Positions 1 to 8,198 of a stretch of 64,000 nt of DNA are shown here, in pieces. Source of the DNA: Caulobacter vibrioides. GTDB taxonomy: Bacteria > Pseudomonadota > Alphaproteobacteria > Caulobacterales > Caulobacteraceae. Position 1 is the first letter of the stretch. Each line of letters opens with the position of its first letter. A model generated the notes under the pieces. That model ran no database searches. It saw nothing but the letters and a program-made list of their open reading frames with translations, and was not told the origin of the DNA. The stretch covers positions 434,001-498,000 of the forward strand of contig NZ_CP023315.3 in assembly GCF_002310375.3 (NCBI RefSeq). The letters run 5' to 3'. The position numbers and the translations under genes are program-made.

Positions 1-384
1 GGCGAGACGCCCTGGGGCACGGCCTTGCGCGAGGCGCAGGAAGAGGTCGGGCTGGATCCCGCCCTCGTGACGGTGGCCGGCCTGCTGCATGGCTACCAGA
101 CCGTGACCGGCTTTCACGTGACGCCGGTCGTGGGCTTCATCGATCCCAAGGCGACCTTTACGCCCAGTCCCGAAGAGGTCGCCGACGTCTTCGAGACGCC
201 GTTCGATTTCCTGATGGATCCGGCCAACCACCAGCGCCAGCACCGCGAGGTCCCGGGCGGGCCGCGCCGCCATTTCTACGCCATGCCCTGGAACGATCGG
301 TTCATCTGGGGCGCGACGGCGGGCATGTTGCGGTCGTTCTACGAAGCCCTCCATGACGAAAGCGGACGGACCCCCTCCGAATAG
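1..384 (+). CDS. Nudix hydrolase, CoA pyrophosphatase type (5' end missing)
   Basis: Frame 1 is open from the first base; the start lies upstream of the window. The remnant begins inside a Nudix box: an E, seven residues, then REAQEEVGL, which fits the canonical E-x7-RE-x2-EE-x-G spacing. The following stretch (GLLHGYQTVTGF, then PVVGFIDP) resembles the CoA/acyl-CoA diphosphatase (NudL/YeaB) branch, which cleaves CoA to 3',5'-ADP and phosphopantetheine. The family's CoA-specific N-terminal motif would be upstream, so the substrate is inferred. The gene precedes the CCA-adding enzyme by about 75 bases on the same strand, a pairing common in alphaproteobacteria. Confidence 0.82.
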   Translation, partial: GETPWGTALREAQEEVGLDPALVTVAGLLHGYQTVTGFHVTPVVGFIDPKATFTPSPEEVADVFETPFDFLMDPANHQRQHREVPGGPRRHFYAMPWNDRFIWGATAGMLRSFYEALHDESGRTPSE

Positions 385-458
385 GGCGTTTCTTGTCTGG
401 CGAAGCCGGGGTCTCCTGGCCTAACAATGGCGCCCCTTCCTCGGAGGGGATCGCACGC

Positions 459-1730
459 GTGAGTGGGAGTCAGGCGTTGAGCAGTGAGACGATCGGCGAC
501 GCGCCCTGGATCGCGCTTCCAGAGACCAAGGCGATCATCGCCGCGCTGGAGGCGCGCGGCTATGCCGGCTGCGCGCGGTTCGTGGGCGGGTGTGTCCGCA
601 ATACGGTGATGGGCAAGCCTGTCGACGACATCGACATCGCCACGACCCTGACGCCCGACCTCGTCATCGACGCTCTGGAGCAGGCGGGCTTGCGCGCCAT
701 TCCCACCGGCGTCGACCACGGCACGATCACCGCCGTGTCCGGCGGCCAGCCCTATGAGATCACGACGCTGCGCAAGGACGTCTCGACCGACGGGCGCCGG
801 GCGGTTGTGGCCTTCACCCAGGACTGGAACCAGGACGCCGAGCGGCGCGACTTCCGCTTCAACGCGCTTTATGCGGATACGGACGGTCGGGTCTATGATC
901 CCACCGGCGAGGGGATCCGCGACGCTCATGAAGGGCGGGTGGTGTTCGTCGGCGACCCGATGACGCGTATCCGCGAGGACTATCTGCGCATCCTGCGCTT
1001 CTTCCGCTTCCAGGCCTGGTACGGCCGGGGCGAGCCGGACCAGAAGGCCCTGGCCGCGTGCAAGGCGCTCAAGGGCATGGTCTCTGGCCGCGCCGCCGAG
1101 CGCACCCAGAAGGAACTGATGAAGATGCTGGCGGCGGAGGATCCGCGTCCGGCCTTCCGTCTGATGGCCGCCACCAGCGTGCTGTCCTCGATCCTGCCGT
1201 CGGTGAAGTCGCTGGCCCGCTTTGAGGCCCTGGTCGGCATCGAGACCGAGCAGCTGTTCGAGAACGATCCGGACCTGCGCCTGGCCGCCCTGATCCCGGA
1301 TGACGCCAAGGTCGCCGAGCAGTTGGCCGAGCGTCTGCGCCTGCCTAACAACGTGCGTGACCGCCTTGTCGACGCCGTGGGCAAGAACCCCCGGGTCGTC
1401 TCGTGGATGAGCCCGCGCGAGGCGCGTCGGGCGGTCTATGGCCTGGGGACCCGCACCTTCTGCGACCGCGTCAAACTGGCCTGGGCGGGCTCTGGCCGCG
1501 ACTCCACAGCGCCGCAATGGCGCGCCCTGCTGGCCCTGGCCGAGACCTGGACCCCGCCGGCCTTCCCGCTGTCGGGCGAGGAAGTGATGAAGGCGGGCGT
1601 GCCCAAGGGGCCGATGGTCGGCGAGGTCATGCGCGAGATCGAGCTCTGGTGGATCGACCAGGACTTCATCGAAGACAAGTTCAGCGCCATCGAACGCCTG
1701 AAGGCCGTCGCCCAGGGCATGGTCTACTGA
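459..1730 (+). CDS. CCA tRNA nucleotidyltransferase / poly(A) polymerase family
   Basis: Class II nucleotidyltransferase of 423 residues that should add or repair the 3' CCA of tRNAs. Seen: the FVGGCVRN glycine/arginine motif, the catalytic pair in DDIDIAT, and the ERRDFRFNALY motif, followed by an all-helical C-terminal half. I chose GTG at 459 because GGAGGGGA lies 8 bases before it and the nucleotidyltransferase fold begins about 40 residues later; an upstream TTG at 393 would add 22 residues with no motif. It follows the Nudix gene and precedes a glutamine amidotransferase by 5 bases, so the three probably form one transcript. Confidence 0.9.
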   Translation: MSGSQALSSETIGDAPWIALPETKAIIAALEARGYAGCARFVGGCVRNTVMGKPVDDIDIATTLTPDLVIDALEQAGLRAIPTGVDHGTITAVSGGQPYEITTLRKDVSTDGRRAVVAFTQDWNQDAERRDFRFNALYADTDGRVYDPTGEGIRDAHEGRVVFVGDPMTRIREDYLRILRFFRFQAWYGRGEPDQKALAACKALKGMVSGRAAERTQKELMKMLAAEDPRPAFRLMAATSVLSSILPSVKSLARFEALVGIETEQLFENDPDLRLAALIPDDAKVAEQLAERLRLPNNVRDRLVDAVGKNPRVVSWMSPREARRAVYGLGTRTFCDRVKLAWAGSGRDSTAPQWRALLALAETWTPPAFPLSGEEVMKAGVPKGPMVGEVMREIELWWIDQDFIEDKFSAIERLKAVAQGMVY

Positions 1731-1735
1731 CGGCC

Positions 1736-2455
1736 GTGACGACGCGCGTCTTGAAGATCGGCCTGCTGGAAACGGGCGAGCCTCCTGGCCCGCTGAAGAC
1801 GACCTACGGCGGTTATGGCGCCATGTTCGAAGCTCTGTTGGGCGACGCGCATGCCTACCGCGCCTACGACGTTCAAGGCGGGGAGCTGCCGGCGCATCCG
1901 GCCGAGAACGACGCCTATGTCATCACCGGCTCCTCGGCGGGGGTCTATGACCCGCTGCCCTGGATCGAACCGCTGAAGGCCTTCCTGCGCGCGGCCCGGA
2001 ATGAAACGCCGCTGGTGGGGGTCTGTTTTGGCCATCAGGTCATGGCCGAGGCGTTTGGCGGCAAGGTCGAGAAATCCCCGAAGGGCTGGGGCGTGGGCCT
2101 GCAGGCCTATGCGGTCGCCGAGCGCGCCGCGTGGATGGACGACGCCGCAGAGGTCGCCGTACCGGGCTCGCACCAGGACCAGGTGGTGGACCTGCCGCCC
2201 ACGGCGCGCGTCCTGGCCGGCAGCGCGTTCACGCCCTATGGCATCCTGACCTACGAGGACGCGCGCGCGATCTCGATGCAGTTCCATCCGGAGTTCACGC
2301 CGGACTACGCCAAGGCCCTGATCGAGGCGCGGCGCGGGACGCGCTACACCGATCCGCAGGCCGACGCGGCCATCGCCAGTCTCGCGGGCCCCAACGACCG
2401 GGCGCGGATGGCCGACTGGATCCGGCGGTTCCTCACGCAGGAAGCCGGGCGGTAG
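1736..2455 (+). CDS. Class I glutamine amidotransferase (GMP synthase-like)
   Basis: A 239-residue class I GATase domain protein without a fused synthetase. Seen: nucleophile elbow GVCFGH (Cys97), an oxyanion-region ITGSSAGVYD near residue 64, and the C-terminal QFHPEF that supplies the His-Glu of the triad. Stand-alone members include enzymes acting on gamma-glutamyl amides; the substrate cannot be read from sequence. Start is GTG at 1736, in frame and 5 bases after the CCA-enzyme stop, which suggests translational coupling. Confidence 0.85.
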   Translation: MTTRVLKIGLLETGEPPGPLKTTYGGYGAMFEALLGDAHAYRAYDVQGGELPAHPAENDAYVITGSSAGVYDPLPWIEPLKAFLRAARNETPLVGVCFGHQVMAEAFGGKVEKSPKGWGVGLQAYAVAERAAWMDDAAEVAVPGSHQDQVVDLPPTARVLAGSAFTPYGILTYEDARAISMQFHPEFTPDYAKALIEARRGTRYTDPQADAAIASLAGPNDRARMADWIRRFLTQEAGR

Positions 2456-2490
2456 GGCCCCTGCTCAATCAGCTGAAACCATTTTCTTTC

Positions 2491-2575
2491 GTCATCCCGG
2501 CCGGAAGACCGCGTAGCGGGCTGTCGCGCCGGGACCCTGGGGCGAGACCGCAATGCGCCGGCCCCTAGGACCCGA
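2491..2575. repeat. Diverged palindromic intergenic repeat
   Basis: This gap between convergent genes holds a run beginning GTCATCCCGGCC and later GGGACCCTGG and CCCCTAGGACCC. The same words occur in the better preserved palindrome at 7295-7409, so this looks like a decayed copy. It may also end both convergent transcripts, but there is no T tract. Confidence 0.45.
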
Positions 2576-2583
2576 ACTGACCG

Positions 2584-3570
2584 TCAGGTCGAGATCCGGG
2601 CTTCCAGCTCGTTGAGGCGGGCGCGGGTGGCCGCAAGGTCGGGGCCAAAGCGCGCCGGGTCGGCCGCCGCCAGACGCCCGGCGATGTCGTAGCTCTCACG
2701 ATAGAGATCAAGCGCGCGCATGCGGTGGCCGCGATCCTCGCGCAGGTCCGCGAGGCGCTCCAGGTTCACCGACAGGGCGCGTTGGGCGTTGGTGTCGCTG
2801 GCCTCGCGGCCGCCGCGCGAGCGGCGCAGGGCCAGGGCTTCCTCGAAGGCCGACAGCGCCGCATCGAGGCGCCCTTCGGCCTCGGCGACATCGCCGACGC
2901 CGGACAAGGCGCCGGCCAAGAGGTCGGTGCTGGCGTCGCTCGGGCGGGCCTGGCGCACCTGGCGGGCATAGGCCACGGCCGTCTCATAGGCCTCGCCGGC
3001 GTCGTCCAGTTGGCCCTGTGCGCGCGCGAAGTCGCCCAGGTCGCGGTGGACGATCGCCAGTTCCTCATCGGTATGGGCCGCGCGCTTCATGGCCGCCAGC
3101 AGGCGAGCGCACTCGCCCCAGGAGTCGTCCCGGCTGAGCGTGACCAGGCGCGCGCGCATTTCGGCGAAGGTTCGGGGCGCCGGCGCCGGCGTCGGCTCGG
3201 CCGGCGGAGGCGCAGCGTGCACGCTCGGAGCGGCGATGGGTTCGGCGCTGAGCGGGGGCGCCACGGCGGGCGTGAGGCTTGGCGCAGGTTCGTCGGTGAG
3301 CTCCAGCCCCAGGGTCGCGGGCGCGGTCTTGCGCGGCTTACGCTTTGGCCGGGGAAGCAAGGCGGCGACGATGAGCACCCCGCCCACGATCGCCGCCGCC
3401 ACGCCGACGGCGGGTCGATGCGGTTCGAACGGACCAAGGTCGAGAGTCGTGGCCCATGTCCCCAGCGAGCCCCAGCCCGCCACCACGTATCCCGACGACG
3501 CCAGGATCAGCCCCAAGATGATCCCAACCAGTCGCGCCAACATCGCGTCCCCCAGACGATCGCCCACCAT
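2584..3570 (-). CDS. Membrane-anchored TPR-like protein, function unknown
   Basis: A 328-residue protein with two hydrophobic segments (about residues 10-33 and 52-72), a Pro/Ala-rich linker (about 75-135) and a helical C-terminal half whose repeated ALxxYxxAL-like helices resemble tetratricopeptide repeats. This predicts a membrane anchor carrying a protein-binding scaffold. ATG at 3570 has GGAGGG six bases upstream and is preferred over an ATG 8 codons earlier. It is convergent with the amidotransferase gene. No specific family recognised. Confidence 0.75.
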   Translation of the reverse strand: MVGDRLGDAMLARLVGIILGLILASSGYVVAGWGSLGTWATTLDLGPFEPHRPAVGVAAAIVGGVLIVAALLPRPKRKPRKTAPATLGLELTDEPAPSLTPAVAPPLSAEPIAAPSVHAAPPPAEPTPAPAPRTFAEMRARLVTLSRDDSWGECARLLAAMKRAAHTDEELAIVHRDLGDFARAQGQLDDAGEAYETAVAYARQVRQARPSDASTDLLAGALSGVGDVAEAEGRLDAALSAFEEALALRRSRGGREASDTNAQRALSVNLERLADLREDRGHRMRALDLYRESYDIAGRLAAADPARFGPDLAATRARLNELEARIST

Positions 3571-3695
3571 GGGCGTCCCTCCGCCAGGCCGCACTAGTCA
3601 TCCGGCGGCCCCAATCCCGTCGAGCCGTCTCAACCGACAGGGGAACGGAGCCGCGCGAATGATCCGTGGACGGGCGCCGGACGGAGATGGCGCCT

Positions 3696-4094
3696 CTAAA
3701 TCAACCAGCTGCGCGGGCGCGGATACGCCTCGCCGCGGGTGAGATAGTAGATTCCCATCACGCAGCGAACCACGAACCAGACGCTGACGGCGCCCATGAT
3801 CGCGATGCCGGCCATCAGCACCGGTATGCCCACCAGCACCAGGCTCAGCGGCACGCCGAAGAGGGTCATCATGAAGCCGATCAGGAACCAGGCGATGGCC
3901 AGCCAGAAGGTCCGGATCGCGAAGGTGTAGTGCGAGGCGTTGATCGGGCCTGCGGCGTCGCGGTTCACATAGGCCAGGATCAGGCCGACGAGGAAGGTCA
4001 GGCCGTTGGTGAAGCCCAGCAGGTAGAGACCGTAGACGATGGCGGGCAGGACCTTGTCTTCTTCGGTGCGAGGCGTGATGGCGGCGTCGGTCAT
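3696..4094 (-). CDS. DUF4870-like small membrane protein (paralogue 2)
   Basis: A 132-residue protein with about three membrane helices. It aligns along its whole length with the neighbouring product at 4098-4544: both have DK-x-LP at the N-terminus, ILAYVNR or ILAYISR, an SHY-x-F-x-IRTFWLA block, and end in G-x-x-YPxPxxW. This matches the DUF4870/Tic20-like group. Only 3 bases separate the two genes, so they arose by tandem duplication and are co-transcribed. No function assigned. Confidence 0.78.
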   Translation of the reverse strand: MTDAAITPRTEEDKVLPAIVYGLYLLGFTNGLTFLVGLILAYVNRDAAGPINASHYTFAIRTFWLAIAWFLIGFMMTLFGVPLSLVLVGIPVLMAGIAIMGAVSVWFVVRCVMGIYYLTRGEAYPRPRSWLI

Positions 4095-4097
4095 GGC

Positions 4098-4544
4098 TTA
4101 GAGCATCCAGTTCTTAGGCGTGGGGTAGGGTTGGCCCTTCAGCAGGTGCGAAAGGCCGACGACGGCGCGGACGATGACCCAAAGGCCGACCGCGACCAGC
4201 ATCACGACACCGATCCCCACTGCGGTGAGCAGGCCGGAGATCAGGCTGAACAACAGCGCCAGCCAGAAGGTGCGGATCTGGAATTCATAGTGGCTAGCCA
4301 GCCACTCGGGCGCGCCCTTGCGGCTGATATAGGCCAGGATGGCGGCGATCAGGCAGGTGAAGCCGCCCGTCACGGCGCCGGCGATGTGCAGCGCGTAGAT
4401 CGCGATGGGCAGGGCCTTGTCGTCCGGCAGCGCGGGCGGAACGGCGGTGTCTGGGATGGGATCGGTCACGATTGAGCCTGGGATAACCTTGTCATCCGGA
4501 TCGTCGCGCTGATCGGGCCGCGATGCAAATGAAGGTGGCGTCAT
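4098..4544 (-). CDS. DUF4870-like small membrane protein (paralogue 1)
   Basis: First gene of the tandem pair, 148 residues, with about three membrane helices and a charged, Pro-rich N-terminal extension of roughly 35 residues that the second copy lacks. ATG at 4544 has no convincing ribosome site, and an in-frame GTG 25 codons later could be the true start. The shared SHY-x-F-x-IRTFWLA block places it with DUF4870-like proteins. Function unknown. Confidence 0.75.
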   Translation of the reverse strand: MTPPSFASRPDQRDDPDDKVIPGSIVTDPIPDTAVPPALPDDKALPIAIYALHIAGAVTGGFTCLIAAILAYISRKGAPEWLASHYEFQIRTFWLALLFSLISGLLTAVGIGVVMLVAVGLWVIVRAVVGLSHLLKGQPYPTPKNWML

Positions 4545-4703
4545 GAAGGCGATGTCACGTTGGGCGTGTTCTTCGAACCTTACAAAAAAGTCATCTCGCC
4601 GGATCGATCCAGTACCGACGCAGGGCCGTAACTGTGATCAGACCGCGCGCCGTCGACTTCTTCAGTTCCCCCAACCCGAAGACTTGATGGAAGGTTTCAA
4701 ACA

Positions 4704-5240
4704 ATGATGCGTTCGATGCAACGCCGGGCCGCCGTGCTGGCCCTGGCCGCCGCCGCCGTGGCCGGTCCCGCTCTCGCCGACCACCACGGCGCGAAGCCGA
4801 ACATCGTCGGCGTGGCCGCCGGCAACGCCGACTTCTCGACCCTGGTCACCGCTGTGAAGGCCGCCGATCTGGTCGGCACCCTGTCGGGCGCTGGTCCGTT
4901 CACGGTCTTCGCTCCGACCAACGCCGCTTTCGGCAAGCTGCCGGCCGGTACGGTCCAGACGCTGGTGAAGCCGGAGAACAAGGCCACCCTGACCAAGATC
5001 CTGACCTGCCACGTCGTGGCCGGTAAGGTCGAAGCCAAGACCCTGCTGGGCGCCATCCAGGCGAACGGCGGCAGCTATACGATCAACACCGTCGGCGGCT
5101 GCGCCTTCAAGGCCGCCGTCGAAGGCGGCAAGGTGGTCATCACCGACGAGAAGGGCGGCAAGAGCACTGTCACCGCCACCGACGTCGGCGCCAGCAACGG
5201 CGTGATCCACGTCATCGACAGCGTCCTGCTGCCGCGCTGA
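4704..5240 (+). CDS. Secreted fasciclin (FAS1) domain protein
   Basis: A 178-residue exported protein with an N-terminal signal peptide (RR, a hydrophobic Ala/Leu run, cleavage near ALA-DH around residue 26) and one FAS1 domain. The conserved FAS1 H1 block is seen as GPFTVFAPTNAAF, and the H2 block ends in NGVIHVIDSVLLP. FAS1 domains mediate adhesion or ligand binding in the periplasm or outside the cell. GGAAGG lies 10 bases before the first of two tandem ATGs. A strong terminator follows, so it is probably monocistronic. Confidence 0.92.
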   Translation: MMRSMQRRAAVLALAAAAVAGPALADHHGAKPNIVGVAAGNADFSTLVTAVKAADLVGTLSGAGPFTVFAPTNAAFGKLPAGTVQTLVKPENKATLTKILTCHVVAGKVEAKTLLGAIQANGGSYTINTVGGCAFKAAVEGGKVVITDEKGGKSTVTATDVGASNGVIHVIDSVLLPR

Positions 5241-5266
5241 TAGACCCTTTCAGGTCTCCCACAAGG

Positions 5267-5297
5267 GGCGCTCCGACCATCGGTCGGGGCGCTCTTT
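5267..5297 (+). terminator. Rho-independent terminator after the fasciclin gene
   Basis: An 11-bp G+C-rich stem (GCGCTCCGACC with GGTCGGGGCGC, one T-G wobble) with loop ATC is followed by TCTTT. It lies between convergent genes. Confidence 0.75.
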
Positions 5298-5303
5298 GCC
5301 GTT

Positions 5304-5855
5304 TCAGGGCAAGAGATCGGCGGGCGGGTCGCGCGGATCGAAGTCGGCCGGCCGCGACAGCCAGGGCAGGGCGGCGACCATCAGGATCAGGATGAAGGCC
5401 ATGCGCGAGGCCATGTCCACGCCCACGGCGGCCATGCCGGCGGTCAGCGAGAACAGCAAGGTCGCGGCCGCGCCGAACGCCAGCAGACCCATGATGAAGG
5501 TCAGGGCCGTGCGAGCCTCCAGGCGCGCCAGGCCAAAGCGGGCGCGCGGCGCTAGGTCCGCGCTCACGGCCGCGATGGCGCGCGCCAGGACCGAGAAAGC
5601 AGCCAGCCGATCCTCGAACCGTCCCGGGCCCGCATAGCTCTGCGACGGGATCAGCAGCCGGCGTCGGCCAAACACCACCAGCAGCACGCGCCGGCGTCCG
5701 TCCGGCGCCAGCGACAGGCTATAGCGGGTCAGGCTGGACAGGGGCAGGCGGCGCTCGAGCCGGCCGCGCGTCTCGATCAGCGTCCCGGCCTCCAGGGTCC
5801 AGACCGTTTCGGGCTGGAAGGGGGCGAGCCGGGCGCTGAAGGTGATCTTGGTCAC
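5304..5855 (-). CDS. Membrane protein of unknown function downstream of folB
   Basis: A 183-residue protein with a soluble, Arg-rich N-terminal part of about 110 residues and two C-terminal hydrophobic segments (about 115-137 and 145-162), ending in a short acidic/Pro tail. The N-terminal part has beta-strand periodicity reminiscent of PH-like bacterial membrane proteins, but I cannot assign a family. It starts with GTG, whose TGA overlap with the folB stop makes a 4-base GTGA junction, so it is co-translated with folB. Confidence 0.7.
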   Translation of the reverse strand: MTKITFSARLAPFQPETVWTLEAGTLIETRGRLERRLPLSSLTRYSLSLAPDGRRRVLLVVFGRRRLLIPSQSYAGPGRFEDRLAAFSVLARAIAAVSADLAPRARFGLARLEARTALTFIMGLLAFGAAATLLFSLTAGMAAVGVDMASRMAFILILMVAALPWLSRPADFDPRDPPADLLP

Positions 5856-6256
5856 GCGCGGACGGCGGTGATCTCGACGCCGGCGGCGGCGGCGTGCGGG
5901 GCCAGGGCCAGGGGCTTTTCCACCCGCACGCGGGCGCGGGTGACGCGCGGATCGGTGAAGCAGGCCTGGGCCAGGCGCTCGGCGAAGGTCTCCACCAGAT
6001 CGATATGACCCTCGGCCACGATGGCGCGGGCGGCCTCGCCGACCATCTCGTAATTGACCGTGTCGGGCAGGCGCGCGCAGTGGCTGGCGGCCACGTCCAG
6101 CTCGACATCGACGACCAGCGGCTGCAGGCGGCCGTGCTCGTGGTCATAGACGCCGATCTCAGCGTCGACCTTGAGGCCGCGCACGAAGACCTTGGTCACG
6201 ATGATGCGGGCGATGTCGGCGGCGGGCGCGGTGTCAGCGAGGGGCGAGGCGGCCAA
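5852..6256 (-). CDS. folB: Dihydroneopterin aldolase
   Basis: FolB-type enzyme of 134 residues that converts 7,8-dihydroneopterin to 6-hydroxymethyl-dihydropterin in folate synthesis. Seen: the VFVRGLKVDAEIGVYDHE opening, central NYEMV, the ETFAERLAQ block holding the catalytic-region Glu, and VEKP near the C-terminus. TTG at 6256 is the most upstream usable start with AAGG before it; an in-frame GTG 19 codons later is also possible. It follows the pterin-reductase-like gene on the same strand, a sensible folate/pterin pairing. Confidence 0.88.
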   Translation of the reverse strand: MAASPLADTAPAADIARIIVTKVFVRGLKVDAEIGVYDHEHGRLQPLVVDVELDVAASHCARLPDTVNYEMVGEAARAIVAEGHIDLVETFAERLAQACFTDPRVTRARVRVEKPLALAPHAAAAGVEITAVRA

Positions 6257-6320
6257 GGCGCGGCCTTTCTTTCAACTTGGTCGAGCCTGTCGATCCAGGC
6301 AGGCCCTAGATTCAAACATT

Positions 6321-6372
6321 TAGAGCCCACTTCAACGCTCTAGATAGGTCCATCTAAAGCGAGTGGGCTCTA
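6321..6372. repeat. 52-bp dispersed palindrome (element B)
   Basis: Imperfect palindrome with outer arms TAGAGCCCAC and GTGGGCTCTA and an inner stem around TCTAGATA/TCCATCTAAA. Related copies lie at 38624-38674 and 61503-61554. The TAG formed by the terminal CTA is the stop codon of the reductase gene. This copy has no GANTC at its centre. Confidence 0.8.
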
Positions 6373-7122
6373 GGGAGCAACGATGTCGGGCGTCTTCCAG
6401 CCCAGGTGCTGGCCGCCGTCCACAGCGATCATCTGTCCCGTGACCGAGGAGGCGTCAATCAGATAGCGCAGGGCGGCGGCGACCTCTTCGGGGCTGGCGC
6501 GTCGCTGCAACAGCACCCCGGCCGCCTCGGCCTCGAACTCGCCCGGCGCCTGGTGCACCGACGGCAGGGTCGGGCCCGGGCCGATGGCGTTGACGCGGAT
6601 GCGCGGCGCCAGCGCCTGGGCCAGGGTCTGGGTGGCCCACCATAGGCCAGCCTTGCTGAGCGTGTAGCTGAAGAACTGCGGATTGGGCCGCCAGACGCGC
6701 TGGTCGATCAGATTGACCACCAGCCCTTGGCGGTCGTCCGGCAGGGCGGCGGCCATGGCCTCGGCCAGCACGATCGGCGCGCGCAGATTGGTCTCGAAAT
6801 GCCGATCCCAGACCGCCCGCGACAGGCCGCCGACGCGATCGTCCTCGAAGGCCGAGGCGTTGTTGATCAGCAGGGTCAGGGGACCAAGCGAAGCGGCCTG
6901 GGCCACCAGGCTGCGGGTCTCGTCCTCGTCCGACAGGTCGGCGCGAACGAGCACGGCGCGGCGGCCAAGGTCGCGGACGCCGCGCGCGGTGTCTTCGGCC
7001 TCATCGCCTGAGGCGCGGTAGTGGATGGCGACGTCGTAGCCGGCGCGCGCGGCCTCAAGGGCCAGGACCTGGCCGATCCGGCGTCCTGCGCCGGTGACCA
7101 GGGCCGCGCCGCGCGTCGTCAT
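6370..7122 (-). CDS. SDR oxidoreductase, pteridine reductase (PTR1/FolM) like
   Basis: A 250-residue short-chain dehydrogenase. The cofactor motif is TGAGRRIG; the TG-x3-RRIG variant with two arginines is characteristic of NADPH-dependent pteridine and dihydromonapterin reductases. Also seen: NNAS, catalytic YTLSK, and PGPTLPS where canonical SDRs have PG. Lying upstream of folB, it probably reduces a dihydropterin. Its start is one base after the stop of a 26-residue ORF, and its TAG stop falls inside a dispersed palindrome. Confidence 0.82.
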   Translation of the reverse strand: MTTRGAALVTGAGRRIGQVLALEAARAGYDVAIHYRASGDEAEDTARGVRDLGRRAVLVRADLSDEDETRSLVAQAASLGPLTLLINNASAFEDDRVGGLSRAVWDRHFETNLRAPIVLAEAMAAALPDDRQGLVVNLIDQRVWRPNPQFFSYTLSKAGLWWATQTLAQALAPRIRVNAIGPGPTLPSVHQAPGEFEAEAAGVLLQRRASPEEVAAALRYLIDASSVTGQMIAVDGGQHLGWKTPDIVAP

Positions 7123-7123
7123 C

Positions 7124-7204
7124 TTAGTCGACGCGGCCGAACTCGGTCAGGTTCAGGCCCATGACGACGGCCAGGAAGAGGGCGATGACACCGATCGCGA
7201 TCAT
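7124..7204 (-). CDS. Candidate 26-residue single-helix membrane microprotein
   Basis: ATG at 7204 opens a 27-codon frame that ends TAA at 7124, one base before the reductase ATG (TAAGATG). The product starts MIAIGVIALFLAVVMGLNL and ends in a short hydrophilic tail with an FGR motif, so it would be a single transmembrane helix. GGAG stands 9 bases before the ATG. The tight coupling and hydrophobicity favour a real gene, but so short a frame could be chance; conservation would decide. Confidence 0.5.
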   Translation of the reverse strand: MIAIGVIALFLAVVMGLNLTEFGRVD

Positions 7205-7294
7205 GGCGCGGCTCCGAAAGAGAAAGTGGTCGATTGGGCTTTAAAGGCGCAGGCCGCTGTTCGCAAGCACGGGCGGCTGCGTATTTCTCCCCGG

Positions 7295-7409
7295 TGTCAT
7301 CCCGGCCGTAGCGCGAAGCGCGGAGAGTCGGGACCCAGGGGGCGCCAGAGCGCCGTGCGAGCCGCCCCTGGGTCCCGGACAGCCTCTCGCGAGGCTTCCG
7401 GGATGACAC
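7295..7409. repeat. 115-bp imperfect palindromic repeat
   Basis: Outer arms GTGTCATCCCGG and CCGGGATGACAC enclose inner arms GGGACCCAGGGG and CCCCTGGGTCCC. Related words are seen at 2491-2575. Because it reaches 7409, it argues against a GTG start at 7411 for the following gene. Confidence 0.75.
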
Positions 7410-7437
7410 GGTGGCTGAGGCAGGATTTAACCACCCC

Positions 7438-7908
7438 ATGCTCTGGCGTCGCCGCATCGAACCCTTCACCCGCCCGCTGGTCTATGCGTGGTTCCGTCTG
7501 GCGCGCGGTCTGACGCTGGGCGTGCGGGCCGTGGTCACCGACGCGGACGGCAAGGTCCTGCTGATCCAGCACACCTACATCAAGGGCTGGTACCTGCCCG
7601 GCGGCGGGGTCGAGCGCGGCGAGACGGCCGAGACCGCCGTCATCCGCGAGTTGGCCGAGGAGGCGGGCGTGCGCGCCCTGTCGCGGCCGCGCCTGGTTTC
7701 GGCCCACAGCAACGAGGTGCTGCATCCGGGCGACCACGTGCTGCTCTACCGCGTCGAGACCTGGGAGCCCTGTCCGTCGGACGCGGCCGGCGAGATTCAT
7801 GCGGTCGGCTGGTTTGATCCCCACGACCTGCCCGACGAAACCACCCGCGCCACCCGCAAGCGCATCGCCGAGGCGCTGCACGGGGAAGAGACCGATCCGA
7901 TGTGGTGA
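7438..7908 (+). CDS. Nudix hydrolase
   Basis: A 156-residue Nudix protein with an intact box, GGGVERGETAETAVIREL followed by AEEAGV, matching G-x5-E-x7-RE-x2-EE-x-G, near residues 51-74. The N-terminal part (RPLVYAWFRLARGLTLGVRAVV) resembles a group of alphaproteobacterial Nudix proteins of unknown substrate. ATG at 7438 is chosen over GTG 9 codons upstream, which directly abuts the palindromic repeat. A long inverted repeat follows the stop. Confidence 0.83.
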   Translation: MLWRRRIEPFTRPLVYAWFRLARGLTLGVRAVVTDADGKVLLIQHTYIKGWYLPGGGVERGETAETAVIRELAEEAGVRALSRPRLVSAHSNEVLHPGDHVLLYRVETWEPCPSDAAGEIHAVGWFDPHDLPDETTRATRKRIAEALHGEETDPMW

Positions 7909-7913
7909 AAGTT

Positions 7914-8088
7914 TCCCTCTCTCTTTGAGAGAGGGAGGGACCCACGCGAAGCGTGGGAGGGTGAGAGGTAAGGGTCTCTCCTGAGAAGGCGATGCGCCAG
8001 ACGTCCGCGACTTTCCGGTCAGAGTGAAACCTCTCACCCTCCCACCGCCTGCGGCGGCGGGCCCCGCCCTCTCTCAAAGAGAGAGGGA
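7914..8088. repeat. Inverted pair of CCCTCTCTC-type palindromes
   Basis: The left arm (CCCTCTCTCTTTGAGAGAGG, 7915 on) and right arm (CCCTCTCTCAAAGAGAGAGG, 8067 on) are near-perfect reverse complements and are each palindromic; GTGGGAGGGTGAGAGG and CCTCTCACCCTCCCAC form a second nested pair. This accounts for most of the 290-base gap between the Nudix and aldehyde dehydrogenase genes. Confidence 0.8.
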
Positions 8089-8198
8089 TTCCTATCCACG
8101 ACCCCTTCCCACCTGAACGCCGATCACATTAAATGGCTGTTTGAAACCGTCCGCCGCGTCTCCCAACTAGAGCGGACCCACAGGGCAGGAGCGAAGGC

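Noticed and set aside
7411-7437. GTG start nine codons upstream for the second Nudix gene
   Set aside because: It directly abuts the dispersed palindrome ending at 7409 and has no ribosome site; ATG 7438 is preferred.
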